From assembly GCA_964057225.1 (NCBI GenBank), contig OZ059897.1:18786001-18850000 (forward strand): a DNA stretch of 64,000 nucleotides. The letters are read 5' to 3'. Shown in pieces: positions 50,179-63,865 of this stretch (its first letter is position 1; every line of letters starts with the position of its first letter). The notes below the pieces were generated by a model, which worked only from the letters and a program-made list of their open reading frames with translations, was not told the DNA's origin and did no database searches. Source of the DNA: Auanema rhodensis (Eukaryota > Nematoda > Chromadorea > Rhabditida > Rhabditidae). The position numbers and the translations under genes are program-made.

Positions 50179-51231
50179 ATTTTTAAGCTAGCGCAAATCT
50201 GATAACACAGATCGACGCAGCTTAAAAATCCGCATCGAATGCACTATACTACATTAAGAAACGCTTGATACAAAAATTAGTTATGATCGTTTGAAAAATG
50301 ATGCATTAGTGTATGTTGAGTTTCCATGTACACTCAACATTGCTTCCAAAAACATTTTGACAAAAATTTTTTCGAAAAATTTCAAAATAATTTAGCAAAA
50401 AGTAGATGTTTTTAGATTCCATTTTTCAAGGCAAAGACGATGGACAATGTTATTCAACGAAGAAATTAATTCTTCAGGGTGAAAATCGAGGATATAAGTG
50501 TGAACTTATATCAGTTGATATCTCGGTGCATTTTTAAGCTAGCGCAAATCTGATAACACAGATCGACGCAGCTTAAAAATCCGCATCGAATGCACTATAC
50601 TACATTGAGAAACGCGTGATACAAAAATTAGTTATGATCGTTTGAAAAATGATGCATTAGTGTATGTTGAGTTTCCATGTACACTCAACATTGCTTCCAA
50701 AAACATTTTGACAAAAATTTTTTCGAAAAATTTCAAAATAATTTAGCAAAAAGTAGATGTTTTAAGATTCCATTTTTCAAGGCAAAGACGATGGACAATG
50801 TTATTCAACGAAAAAATTAATTCTTCAGGGTGAAAATCGAGGATATAAGTGTGAACTTATATCAGTTGATATCTCGGTGCATTTTTAAGCTAGCGCAAAT
50901 CTGATAACACAGATCGACGCAGCTTAAAAATCTGCATCGAATGCACTATACTACATTGAGAAACGCTTAATACAAAAATTAGTTATGATCGTTTGAAAAA
51001 TGATGCATTAGTGTATGTTGAGTTTCCATGTACACTCAACATTGCTTCCAAAAACATTTTGACAAAAATTTTTTCGAAAAATTTCAAAATAATTTAGCGA
51101 AAAGTAGATGTTTTTAGATTCCATTTTTCAAGGCAAAGACGATGGACAATGTTATTCAACGAAAAAATTAATTCTTCAGGGTGAAAATCGAGGATATAAG
51201 TGTGAACTTATATCAGTTGATATCTCGGTGC
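49126..51231 (+). repeat. Two copies of a 3-mer higher-order repeat (1053 bp)
   Basis: Monomers at 49126/49477/49828 repeat at 50179/50530/50881 without any difference I noticed: CATTAAG with CTTGATAC and GAAGAAATT; CGTGATAC with TTTTAAG; AATCTGCATCG with GCG. Only one copy of this triplet is present in the distant partner segment (59303-60355), so the 3-mer duplication probably followed the long-range one. Confidence 0.8.
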
Positions 51232-53688
51232 ATTTTTAAGCTAGCGCAAATCTGATAACACAGATCGACGCAGCTTAAAAATCCGCATCGAATGCACTAT
51301 ACTACATTGAGAAACGTTTAATACAAAAATTAGTTATGATCGTTTGAAAAATGATGCATTAGTGTATGTTGAGTTTCCATGTACACTCAACATTGCTTCC
51401 AAAAACATTTTGACAAAAATTTTTTCGAAAAATTTCAAAATAATTTAGCGAAAAGTAGATGTTTTTAGATTCCATTTTTCAAGGCAAAGACGATGGACAA
51501 TGTTATTCAACGAAAAAATTAATTCTTCAGGGTGAAAATCGAGGATATAAGTGTGAACTTATATCAGTTGATATCTCGGTGCATTTTTAAGCTAGCGCAA
51601 ATCTGATAACACAGATCGACGCAGCTTAAAAATCTGCATCGAATGCACTATACTACATTGAGAAACGCTTGATACAAAAATTAGTTATGATCGTTTGAAA
51701 AATGATGCATTAGTGTATGTTGAGTTTCCATGTACACTCAACATTGCTTCCAAAAACATTTTGACAAAAATTTTTTCGAAAAATTTCAAAATAATTTAGC
51801 GAAAAGTAGATGTTTTTAGATTCCATTTTTCAAGGCAAAGACGATGGACAATGTTATTCAACGAAAAAATTAATTCTTCAGGGTGAAAATCGAGGATATA
51901 AGTGTGAACTTATATCAGTTGATATCTCGGTGCATTTTTAAGCTAGCGCAAATCTGATAACACAGATCGACGCAGCTTAAAAATCCGCATCGAATGCACT
52001 ATACTACATTGAGAAACGCTTAATACAAAAATTAGTTATGATCGTTTGAAAAATGATGCATTAGTGTATGTTGAGTTTCCATGTACACTCAACATTGCTT
52101 CCAAAAACATTTTGACAAAAATTTTTTCGAAAAATTTCAAAATAATTTAGCGAAAAGTAGATGTTTTTAGATTCCATTTTTCAAGGCAAAGACGATGGAC
52201 AATGTTATTCAACGAAAAAATTAATTCTTCAGGGTGAAAATCGAGGATATAAGTGTGAACTTATATCAGTTGATATCTCGGTGCATTTATAAGCTAGCGC
52301 AAATCTGATAACACAGATCGACGCAGCTTAAAAATCCGCATCGAATGCACTATACTACATTGAAAAACGCTTGATACAAAAATTAGTTATGATCGTTTGA
52401 AAAATGATGCATTAGTGTATGTTGAGTTTCCATGTACACTCAACATTGCTTCCAAAAACATTTTGACAAAAATTTTTTCGAAAAATTTCAAAATAATTTA
52501 GCGAAAAGTAGATGTTTTTAGATTCCATTTTTCAACGCAAAGACGATGGACAATGTTATTCAACGAAAAAATTAATTCTTCAGGGTGAAAGTCGAGGATA
52601 TAAGTGTGAACTTATATCAGTTGATATCTCGGTGCATTTTTAAGCTAGCGCAAATCTGATAACACAGATCGACGCAGCTTAAAAATCCGCATCGAATGCA
52701 TTATACTACATTAAGAAACGCGTGATACAAAAATTAGTTATGATCGTTTGAAAAATGATGCATTAGTGTATGTTGAGTTTCCATGTACACTCAACATTGC
52801 TTCCAAAAACATTTTGACAAAAATTTTTTCGAAAAATTTCAAAATAATTTAGCAAAAAGTAGATGTTTTTAGATTCCTTTTTTCAAGGCAAAGACGATGG
52901 ACAATGTTATTCAACGAAAAAATTATTTCTTCAGGGTGAAAATCGAGGATATAAGTGTGAACTTATATCAGTTGATATCTCGGTGCATTTTTAAGCTAGC
53001 GTAAATCTGATAACACAGATCGACGCAGCTTAAAAATCCGCATCGAATGCACTATACTACATTGAAAAACGCTTGATACAAAAATTAGTTATGATCGTTT
53101 GAAAAATGATGCATTAGCGTATGTTGAGTTTCCATGTACACTCAACATTGCTTCCAAAAACATTTCGACAAAAATTTTTTCGAAAAATTTCAAAATAATT
53201 TAGCAAAAAGTAGATGTTTTTAGATTCCATTTCTCAAGGCAAAGACGATAGACAATGTTATTCAACGAAAAAATTAATTCTTCAGGGTGAAAATCGAGGA
53301 TATAAGTGTGAACTTATATCAGTTGATATCTCGGTGCATTTTTAAGCTAGCGCAAATCTGATAACACAGATCGACGCAGCTTAAAAATCTGCATCGAATG
53401 CACTATACTACATTGAGAAACGCTTGATACAAAAATTAGTTATGATCGTTTGAAAAATGATGCATTAGTGTATGTTGAGTTTCCATGTACACTCAACATT
53501 GCTTCCAAAAACATTTTGACAAAAATTTTTTCGAAAAATTTCAAAATAATTTAGCGAAAAGTAGATGTTTTTAGATTCCATTTTTCAAGGCAAAGACGAT
53601 GGACAATGTTATTCAACGAAAAAATTAATTCTTCAGGGTGAAAATCGAGGATATAAGTGTGAACTTATATCAGTTGATATCTCGGTGC
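51232..53688 (+). repeat. 7-mer higher-order repeat (2457 bp), full unit
   Basis: Members in order are: CGTTTAATAC/GCG (51232); AATCTGCATCG/CTTGATAC (51583); CTTAATAC/GCG (51934); ATTTATAAG with CAACGCAAAG and AAAGTCGAGG (52285); GCATTATAC with CGTGATAC and CCTTTTTTC (52636); AGCGTAAATC with GCGTATG, ATTTCGAC, CATTTCTC and GATAGAC (52987); AATCTGCATCG/CTTGATAC/GCG (53338). The many private variants make this the best marked HOR in the window. Confidence 0.85.
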
Positions 53689-55092
53689 ATTTTTAAGCTA
53701 GCGCAAATCTGATAACACAGATCGACGCAGCTTAAAAATCCGCATCGAATGCACTATACTACATTGAGAAACGTTTAATACAAAAATTAGTTATGATCGT
53801 TTGAAAAATGATGCATTAGTGTATGTTGAGTTTCCATGTACACTCAACATTGCTTCCAAAAACATTTTGACAAAAATTTTTTCGAAAAATTTCAAAATAA
53901 TTTAGCGAAAAGTAGATGTTTTTAGATTCCATTTTTCAAGGCAAAGACGATGGACAATGTTATTCAACGAAAAAATTAATTCTTCAGGGTGAAAATCGAG
54001 GATATAAGTGTGAACTTATATCAGTTGATATCTCGGTGCATTTTTAAGCTAGCGCAAATCTGATAACACAGATCGACGCAGCTTAAAAATCTGCATCGAA
54101 TGCACTATACTACATTGAGAAACGCTTGATACAAAAATTAGTTATGATCGTTTGAAAAATGATGCATTAGTGTATGTTGAGTTTCCATGTACACTCAACA
54201 TTGCTTCCAAAAACATTTTGACAAAAATTTTTTCGAAAAATTTCAAAATAATTTAGCGAAAAGTAGATGTTTTTAGATTCCTTTTTTCAAGGCAAAGACG
54301 ATGGACAATGTTATTCAACGAAAAAATTATTTCTTCAGGGTGAAAATCGAGGATATAAGTGTGAACTTATATCAGTTGATATCTCGGTGCATTTTTAAGC
54401 TAGCGTAAATCTGATAACACAGATCGACGCAGCTTAAAAATCCGCATCGAATGCACTATACTACATTGAAAAACGCTTGATACAAAAATTAGTTATGATC
54501 GTTTGAAAAATGATGCATTAGCGTATGTTGAGTTTCCATGTACACTCAACATTGCTTCCAAAAACATTTCGACAAAAATTTTTTCGAAAAATTTCAAAAT
54601 AATTTAGCAAAAAGTAGATGTTTTTAGATTCCATTTCTCAAGGCAAAGACGATAGACAATGTTATTCAACGAAAAAATTAATTCTTCAGGGTGAAAATCG
54701 AGGATATAAGTGTGAACTTATATCAGTTGATATCTCGGTGCATTTTTAAGCTAGCGCAAATCTGATAACACAGATCGACGCAGCTTAAAAATCTGCATCG
54801 AATGCACTATACTACATTGAGAAACGCTTGATACAAAAATTAGTTATGATCGTTTGAAAAATGATGCATTAGTGTATGTTGAGTTTCCATGTACACTCAA
54901 CATTGCTTCCAAAAACATTTTGACAAAAATTTTTTCGAAAAATTTCAAAATAATTTAGCGAAAAGTAGATGTTTTTAGATTCCATTTTTCAAGGCAAAGA
55001 CGATGGACAATGTTATTCAACGAAAAAATTAATTCTTCAGGGTGAAAATCGAGGATATAAGTGTGAACTTATATCAGTTGATATCTCGGTGC
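53689..55092 (+). repeat. 4-mer deletion derivative of the 7-mer (1404 bp)
   Basis: Members are CGTTTAATAC (53689), a chimeric monomer (54040), AGCGTAAATC/CATTTCTC (54391) and AATCTGCATCG (54742). Relative to the 7-mer it lacks exactly 1053 bp: the end of member 2, all of members 3 and 4, and the start of member 5, with the remaining parts fused in frame of the repeat. This is what homologous unequal exchange between out-of-register monomers predicts. Confidence 0.85.
54040..54390 (+). repeat. Chimeric monomer marking an exchange junction
   Basis: The left part matches the monomer at 51583 (AATCTGCATCG, CATTGAG, CTTGATAC, GCG at 54256-54258). The right part matches the monomer at 52636 (CCTTTTTTC at 54280-54288, TTATTTC). 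The switch must fall between the last left-type marker (54258 G) and the first right-type marker (54282 T), a 23-base window. The monomer keeps the full 351 bp, so the event was homologous and in register. Confidence 0.85.
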
Positions 55093-57198
55093 ATTTTTAA
55101 GCTAGCGCAAATCTGATAACACAGATCGACGCAGCTTAAAAATCCGCATCGAATGCACTATACTACATTGAGAAACGTTTAATACAAAAATTAGTTATGA
55201 TCGTTTGAAAAATGATGCATTAGTGTATGTTGAGTTTCCATGTACACTCAACATTGCTTCCAAAAACATTTTGACAAAAATTTTTTCGAAAAATTTCAAA
55301 ATAATTTAGCGAAAAGTAGATGTTTTTAGATTCCATTTTTCAAGGCAAAGACGATGGACAATGTTATTCAACGAAAAAATTAATTCTTCAGGGTGAAAAT
55401 CGAGGATATAAGTGTGAACTTATATCAGTTGATATCTCGGTGCATTTTTAAGCTAGCGCAAATCTGATAACACAGATCGACGCAGCTTAAAAATCTGCAT
55501 CGAATGCACTATACTACATTGAGAAACGCTTGATACAAAAATTAGTTATGATCGTTTGAAAAATGATGCATTAGTGTATGTTGAGTTTCCATGTACACTC
55601 AACATTGCTTCCAAAAACATTTTGACAAAAATTTTTTCGAAAAATTTCAAAATAATTTAGCGAAAAGTAGATGTTTTTAGATTCCATTTTTCAAGGCAAA
55701 GACGATGGACAATGTTATTCAACGAAAAAATTAATTCTTCAGGGTGAAAATCGAGGATATAAGTGTGAACTTATATCAGTTGATATCTCGGTGCATTTTT
55801 AAGCTAGCGCAAATCTGATAACACAGATCGACGCAGCTTAAAAATCCGCATCGAATGCACTATACTACATTGAGAAACGCTTAATACAAAAATTAGTTAT
55901 GATCGTTTGAAAAATGATGCATTAGTGTATGTTGAGTTTCCATGTACACTCAACATTGCTTCCAAAAACATTTTGACAAAAATTTTTTCGAAAAATTTCA
56001 AAATAATTTAGCGAAAAGTAGATGTTTTTAGATTCCATTTTTCAAGGCAAAGACGATGGACAATGTTATTCAACGAAAAAATTAATTCTTCAGGGTGAAA
56101 ATCGAGGATATAAGTGTGAACTTATATCAGTTGATATCTCGGTGCATTTATAAGCTAGCGCAAATCTGATAACACAGATCGACGCAGCTTAAAAATCCGC
56201 ATCGAATGCACTATACTACATTGAAAAACGCTTGATACAAAAATTAGTTATGATCGTTTGAAAAATGATGCATTAGTGTATGTTGAGTTTCCATGTACAC
56301 TCAACATTGCTTCCAAAAACATTTTGACAAAAATTTTTTCGAAAAATTTCAAAATAATTTAGCGAAAAGTAGATGTTTTTAGATTCCATTTTTCAACGCA
56401 AAGACGATGGACAATGTTATTCAACGAAAAAATTAATTCTTCAGGGTGAAAGTCGAGGATATAAGTGTGAACTTATATCAGTTGATATCTCGGTGCATTT
56501 TTAAGCTAGCGCAAATCTGATAACACAGATCGACGCAGCTTAAAAATCCGCATCGAATGCATTATACTACATTAAGAAACGCGTGATACAAAAATTAGTT
56601 ATGATCGTTTGAAAAATGATGCATTAGTGTATGTTGAGTTTCCATGTACACTCAACATTGCTTCCAAAAACATTTTGACAAAAATTTTTTCGAAAAATTT
56701 CAAAATAATTTAGCAAAAAGTAGATGTTTTTAGATTCCTTTTTTCAAGGCAAAGACGATGGACAATGTTATTCAACGAAAAAATTATTTCTTCAGGGTGA
56801 AAATCGAGGATATAAGTGTGAACTTATATCAGTTGATATCTCGGTGCATTTTTAAGCTAGCGTAAATCTGATAACACAGATCGACGCAGCTTAAAAATCC
56901 GCATCGAATGCACTATACTACATTGAAAAACGCTTGATACAAAAATTAGTTATGATCGTTTGAAAAATGATGCATTAGCGTATGTTGAGTTTCCATGTAC
57001 ACTCAACATTGCTTCCAAAAACATTTCGACAAAAATTTTTTCGAAAAATTTCAAAATAATTTAGCAAAAAGTAGATGTTTTTAGATTCCATTTCTCAAGG
57101 CAAAGACGATAGACAATGTTATTCAACGAAAAAATTAATTCTTCAGGGTGAAAATCGAGGATATAAGTGTGAACTTATATCAGTTGATATCTCGGTGC
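55093..57198 (+). repeat. Six-monomer copy of the 7-mer (2106 bp)
   Basis: This block repeats 51232-53337 monomer by monomer with all private variants (ATTTATAAG, CAACGCAAAG, AAAGTCGAGG, GCATTATAC, AGCGTAAATC, CATTTCTC/GATAGAC). I saw no difference by eye. It is displaced 3861 bp (11 monomers). It ends before the seventh member: the next monomer (57199) is of another type. Confidence 0.85.
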
Positions 57199-57900
57199 AT
57201 TTTTAAGCTAGCGCAAATCTGATAACACAGATCGACGCAGCTTAAAAATCCGCATCGAATGCACTATACTACATTAAGAAACACTTGATACAAAAATTAG
57301 TTATGATCGTTTGAAAAATGATGCATTAGTGTATGTTGAGTTTCCATGTACACTCAACATTGCTTCCAAAAACATTTTGACAAAAATTTTTTCGAAAAAT
57401 TTCAAAATAATTTAGCAAAAAGTAGATGTTTTAAGATTCCATTTTTCAAGGCAAAGACGATGGACAATGTTATTCAACGAAGAAATTAATTCTTCAGGGT
57501 GAAAATCGAGGATATAAGTGTGAACTTATATCAGTTGATATCTCGGTGCATTTTTAAGTTAGCGCAAATCTGATAACACAGATCGACGCAGCTTAAAAAT
57601 CCGCATCGAATGCACTATACTACATTGAGAAACGCGTGATACAAAAATTAGTTATGATCGTTTGAAAAATGATGCATTAGTGTATGTTGAGTTTCCATGT
57701 ACACTCAACATTGCTTCCAAAAACATTTTGACAAAAATTTTTTCGAAAAATTTCAAAATAATTTAGCAAAAAGTAGATGTTTTTAGATTCCTTTTTTCAA
57801 GGCAAAGACGATGGACAATGTTATTCAACGAAAAAATTATTTCTTCAGGGTGAAAATCGAGGATATAAGTGTGAACTTATATCAGTTGATATCTCGGTGC
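57199..57900 (+). repeat. Two junction monomers
   Basis: The monomer at 57199 has CATTAAG, a private AAACACTTG (CpG lost), TTTTAAG and GAAGAAATT. That at 57550 has a private AAGTTAGCGC, which disrupts the 1-51 dyad, plus CGTGATAC and CCTTTTTTC. They link the 7-mer region to the segment shared with 47724-50178 and resemble the GAAGAAATT/CGTGATAC pair type. Confidence 0.65.
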
Positions 57901-60355
57901 ATTTTTAAGCTAGCGCAAATCTGATAACACAGATCGACGCAGCTTAAAAATCCGCATCGAATGCACTATACTACATTGAAAAACGCTTGATACAAAAATT
58001 AGTTATGATCGTTTGAAAAATGATGCATTAGCGTATGTTGAGTTTCCATGTACACTCAACATTGCTTCCAAAAACATTTTGACAAAAATTTTTTCGAAAA
58101 ATTTCAAAATAATTTAGCAAAAAGTAGATGTTTTAAGATTCCATTTTTCAAGGCAAAGACGATGGACAATGTTATTCAACGAAAAAATTAATTCTTCAGG
58201 GTGAAAATCGAGGATATAAGTGTGAACTTATATCAGTTGGTTTCTCGGTGCATTTTAAAGCTAGCGCAAATCTGATAACACAGATCGACGCAGCTTAAAA
58301 ATCCGCATCGAATGCACTATACTACATTGAGAAACGCTTAATACAAAAATTAGTTATGATCGTTTGAAAAATGATGCATTAGTGTATGTTGAGTTTCCAT
58401 GTACACTCAACATTGCTTCCAAAAACATTTTGACAAAACTTTTTTCGAAAAATTTCAAAATAATTTAGCGAAAAGTAGATGTTTTTAGATTCCATTTTTC
58501 AAGGCAAAGACGATGGACAATGTTATTCAACGAAAAAATTAATTCTTCAGGGTGAAAATCGAGGATATAAGTGTGAACTTATATCAGTTGATATCTCGGT
58601 GCATTTTTAAGCTAGCGCAAATCTGATAACACAGATCGACGCAGCTTAAAAATCCGCATCGAATGCACTATACTACATTGAGAAACGCTTAATACAAAAA
58701 TTAGTTATGATCGTTTGAAAAATGATGCATTAGTGTATGTTGAGTTTCCATGTACACTCAACATTGCTTCCAAAAACATTTTGACAAAAATTTTTTCGAA
58801 AAATTTCAAAATAATTTAGCAAAAAGTAGATGTTTTTAGATTCCATTTTTCAAGGCAAAGACGATGGACAATGTTATTCAACGAAAAAATTAATTCTTCA
58901 GGGTGAAAATCGAGGATATAAGTGTGAACTTATATCAGTTGATATCTCGGTGCATTTTTAAGCTAGCGCAAATCTGATAACACAGATCGACGCAGCTTAA
59001 AAATCCGCATCGAATGCACTATACTACATTGAAAAACGCTTGATACAAAAATTAGTTATGATCGTTTGAAAAATGATGCATTAGTGTATGTTGAGTTTCC
59101 ATGTACACTCAACATTGCTTCCAAAAACATTTTGACAAAAATTTTTTCGAAAAATTTCAAAATAATTTAGAAAAGTAGATGTTTTTAGATTCCATTTTTC
59201 AAGGCAAAGACGATGGACAATGTTATTCAACGAAAAAATTAATTCTTCAGGGTGAAAATCGAGGATATAAGTGTGAACTTATATCAGTTGATATCTCGGT
59301 GCATTTTTAAGCTAGCGCAAATCTGATAACACAGATCGACGCAGCTTAAAAATCCGCATCGAATGCACTATACTACATTAAGAAACGCTTGATACAAAAA
59401 TTAGTTATGATCGTTTGAAAAATGATGCATTAGTGTATGTTGAGTTTCCATGTACACTCAACATTGCTTCCAAAAACATTTTGACAAAAATTTTTTCGAA
59501 AAATTTCAAAATAATTTAGCAAAAAGTAGATGTTTTTAGATTCCATTTTTCAAGGCAAAGACGATGGACAATGTTATTCAACGAAGAAATTAATTCTTCA
59601 GGGTGAAAATCGAGGATATAAGTGTGAACTTATATCAGTTGATATCTCGGTGCATTTTTAAGCTAGCGCAAATCTGATAACACAGATCGACGCAGCTTAA
59701 AAATCCGCATCGAATGCACTATACTACATTGAGAAACGCGTGATACAAAAATTAGTTATGATCGTTTGAAAAATGATGCATTAGTGTATGTTGAGTTTCC
59801 ATGTACACTCAACATTGCTTCCAAAAACATTTCGACAAAAATTTTTTCGAAAAATTTCAAAATAATTTAGCAAAAAGTAGATGTTTTAAGATTTCATTTT
59901 TCAAGGCAAAGACGATGGACAATGTTATTCAACGAAGAAATTAATTCTTCAGGGTGAAAATCGAGGATATAAGTGTGAACTTATATCAGTTGATATCTCG
60001 GTGCATTTTTAAGCTAGCGCAAATCTGATAACACAGATCGACGCAGCTTAAAAATCTGCATCGAATGCACTATACTACATTGAGAAACGCTTAATACAAA
60101 AATTAGTTATGATCGTTTGAAAAATGATGCATTAGTGTATGTTGAGTTTCCATGTACACTCAACATTGCTTCCAAAAACATTTTGACAAAAATTTTTTCG
60201 AAAAATTTCAAAATAATTTAGCAAAAAGTAGATGTTTTTAGATTCCATTTTTCAAGGCAAAGACGATGGACAATGTTATTCAACGAAAAAATTAATTCTT
60301 CAGGGTGAAAATCGAGGATATAAGTGTGAACTTATATCAGTTGATATCTCGGTGC
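57901..60355 (+). repeat. Distant second copy of the seven-monomer segment (2455 bp)
   Basis: The order matches 47724-50178, including one 349-bp monomer in the fourth place (58954) and GAAGAAATT in the fifth (59303). Differences are the variable patch of the first two members, a private ACAAAACTTTTTT at 58252, ATTTCGAC plus ATTTCATTT and GAAGAAATT in the sixth (59654), and GCA rather than GCG in the seventh (60005). The spacing between copies is 10177 bp. Confidence 0.75.
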
Positions 60356-63300
60356 ATTTTTAAGCTAGCGCAAATCTGATAACACAGATCGACGCAGCTT
60401 AAAAATCTGCATCGAATGCACTATACTACATTGAGAAACGCTTAATACAAAAATTAGTTATGATCGTTTGAAAAATGATGCATTAGTGTATGTTGAGTTT
60501 CCATGTACACTCAACATTGCTTCCAAAAACATTTTGACAAAAATTTTTTCGAAAAATTTCAAAATAATTTAGCGAAAAGTAGATGTTTTTAGATTCCATT
60601 TTTCAAGGCAAAGACGATGGACAATGTTATTCAACGAAAAAATTAATTATTCAGGGTGAAAATCGAGGATATAAGTGTGAACTTATATCAGTTGATATCT
60701 CGGTGCATTTTTAAGCTAGCGCAAATCTGATAACACAGATCGACGCAGCTTAAAAATCCGCATCGAATGCACTATACTACATTGAGAAACGCTTAATACA
60801 AAAATTAGTTATGATCGTTTGAAAAATGATGCATTAGTGTATGTTGAGTTTCCATGTACACTCAACATTGCTTCCAAAAACATTTTGACAAAAATTTTTT
60901 CGAAAAATTTCAAAATAATTTAGCGAAAAGTAGATGTTTTTAGATTCCATTTTTCAAGGCAAAGACGATGGACAATGTTATTCAACGAAAAAATTAATTC
61001 TTCAGGGTGAAAATCGAGGATATAAGTGTGAACTTATATCAGTTGATATCTCGGTGCATTTATAAGCTAGCGCAAATCTGATAACACAGATCGACGCAGC
61101 TTAAAAATCCGCATCGAATGCACTATACTACATTGAAAAACGCTTGATACAAAAATTAGTTATGATCGTTTGAAAAATGATGCATTAGTGTATGTTGAGT
61201 TTCCATGTACACTCAACATTGCTTCCAAAAACATTTTGACAAAAATTTTTTCGAAAAATTTCAAAATAATTTAGCGAAAAGTAGATGTTTTTAGATTCCA
61301 TTTTTCAAGGCAAAGACGATGGACAATGTTATTCAACGAAAAAATTAATTCTTCAGGGTGAAAGTCGAGGATATAAGTGTGAACTTATATCAGTTGATAT
61401 CTCGGTGCATTTTTAAGCTAGCGCAAATCTGATAACACAGATCGACGCAGCTTAAAAATCCGCATCGAATGCACTATACTACATTGAGAAACGCTTAATA
61501 CAAAAATTAGTTATGATCGTTTGAAAAATGATGCATTAGTGTATGTTGAGTTTCCATGTACACTCAACATTGCTTCCAAAAACATTTTGACAAAAATTTT
61601 TTCGAAAAATTTCAAAATAATTTAGCGGAAAGTAGATGTTTTTAGATTCCATTTTTCAAGGCAAAGACGATGGACAATGTTATTCAACGAAAAAATTAAT
61701 TCTTCAGGGTGAAAATCGAGGATATAAGTGTGAACTTATATCAGTTGATATCTCGGTGCATTTATAAGCTAGCGCAAATCTGATAACACAGATCGACGCA
61801 GCTTAAAAATCCGCATCGAATGCACTATACTACATTAAGAAACGCTTGATACAAAAATTAGTTATGATCGTTTGAAAAATGATGCATTAGTGTATGTTGA
61901 GTTTCCATGTACACTCAACATTGCTTCCAAAAACATTTTGACAAAAATTTTTTCGAAAAATTTCAAAATAATTTAGCGGAAAGTAGATGTTTTTAGATTC
62001 CATTTTTCAAGGCAAAGACGATGGACAATGTTATTCAACGAAAAAATTAATTATTCAGGGTGAAAATCGAGGATATAAGTGTGAACTTATATCAGTTGAT
62101 ATCTCGGTGCATTTTTAAGCTAGCGCAAATCTGATAACACAGATCGACGCAGCTTAAAAATCCGCATCGAATGCACTATACTACATTGAGAAACGCTTAA
62201 TACAAAAATTAGTTATGATCGTTTGAAAAATGATGCATTAGTGTATGTTGAGTTTCCATGTACACTCAACATTGCTTCCAAAAACATTTTGACAAAAATT
62301 TTTTCGAAAAATTTCAAAATAATTTAGCGAAAAGTAGATGTTTTTAGATTCCATTTTTCAAGGCAAAGACGATGGACAATGTTATTCAACGAAAAAATTA
62401 ATTCTTCAGGGTGAAAGTCGAGGATATAAGTGTGAACTTATATCAGTTGATATCTCGGTGCATTTTTAAGCTAGCGCAAATCTGATAACACAGATCGACG
62501 CAGCTTAAAAATCCGCATCGAATGCACTATACTACATTGAGAAACGCTTAATACAAAAATTAGTTATGATCGTTTGAAAAATGATGCATTAGTGTATGTT
62601 GAGTTTCCATGTACACTCAACATTGCTTCCAAAAACATTTTGACAAAAATTTTTTCGAAAAATTTCAAAATAATTTAGCGGAAAGTAGATGTTTTTAGAT
62701 TCCATTTTTCAAGGCAAAGACGATGGACAATGTTATTCAACGAAAAAATTAATTCTTCAGGGTGAAAATCGAGGATATAAGTGTGAACTTATATCAGTTG
62801 ATATCTCGGTGCATTTATAAGCTAGCGCAAATCTGATAACACAGATCGACGCAGCTTAAAAATCCGCATCGAATGCACTATACTACATTAAGAAACGCTT
62901 GATACAAAAATTAGTTATGATCGTTTGAAAAATGATGCATTAGTGTATGTTGAGTTTCCATGTACACTCAACATTGCTTCCAAAAACATTTTGACAAAAA
63001 TTTTTTCGAAAAATTTCAAAATAATTTAGCGGAAAGTAGATGTTTTTAGATTCCATTTTTCAAGGCAAAGACGATGGACAATGTTATTCAACGAAAAAAT
63101 TAATTCTTCAGGGTGAAAATCGAGGATATAAGTGTGAACTTATATCAGTTGATATCTCGGTGCATTTATAAGCTAGCGCAAATCTGATAACACAGATCGA
63201 CGCAGCTTAAAAATCCGCATCGAATGCACTATACTACATTAAGAAACGCTTGATACAAAAATTAGTTATGATCGTTTGAAAAATGATGCATTAGTGTATG

Positions 63301-63865
63301 TTGAGTTTCCATGTACACTCAACATTGCTTCCAAAAACATTTTGACAAAAATTTTTTCGAAAAATTTCAAAATAATTTAGCAAAAAGTAGATGTTTTAAG
63401 ATTCCATTTTTCAAGGCAAAGACGATGGACAATGTTATTCAACGAAAAAATTATTTCTTCAGGGTGAAAATCGAGGATATAAGTGTGAACTTATATCAGT
63501 TGATATCTCGGTGCATTTTTAAGCTAGCGCAAATCTGATAACACAGATCGACGCAGCTTAAAAATCCGCATCGAATGCACTATACTACATTGAGAAACGC
63601 TTAATACAAAAATTAGTTATGATCGTTTGAAAAATGATGCATTAGTGTATGTTGAGTTTCCATGTACACTCAACATTGCTTCCAAAAACATTTTGACAAA
63701 AATTTTTTCGAAAAATTTCAAAATAATTTAGCGAAAAGTAGATGTTTTTAGTTTCCATTTCTCAAGGCAAAGACGATAGACAATGTTATTCAACGAAAAA
63801 ATTAATTCTTCAGGGTGAAAATCGAGGATATAAGTGTGAACTTATATCAGTTGATATCTCGGTGC
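60356..63865 (+). repeat. Terminal zone with GCGG variant and a partial 3-mer order
   Basis: Ten monomers are included. Copies at 61409, 61760, 62462 and 62813 carry TTTAGCGGAAAG, seen nowhere else. Copies starting ATTTATAAG are at 61058, 61760, 62813 and 63164. Triplets 61058/61409/61760 and 62111/62462/62813 correspond: AAAGTCGAGG; GCGG; ATTTATAAG with CATTAAG and GCGG. TTAATTATTCAGG is found only at 60356 and 61760. The copy at 63515 combines GCG and a private TTTTTAGTTTCC with the linked CATTTCTC/GATAGAC pair. Confidence 0.7.
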
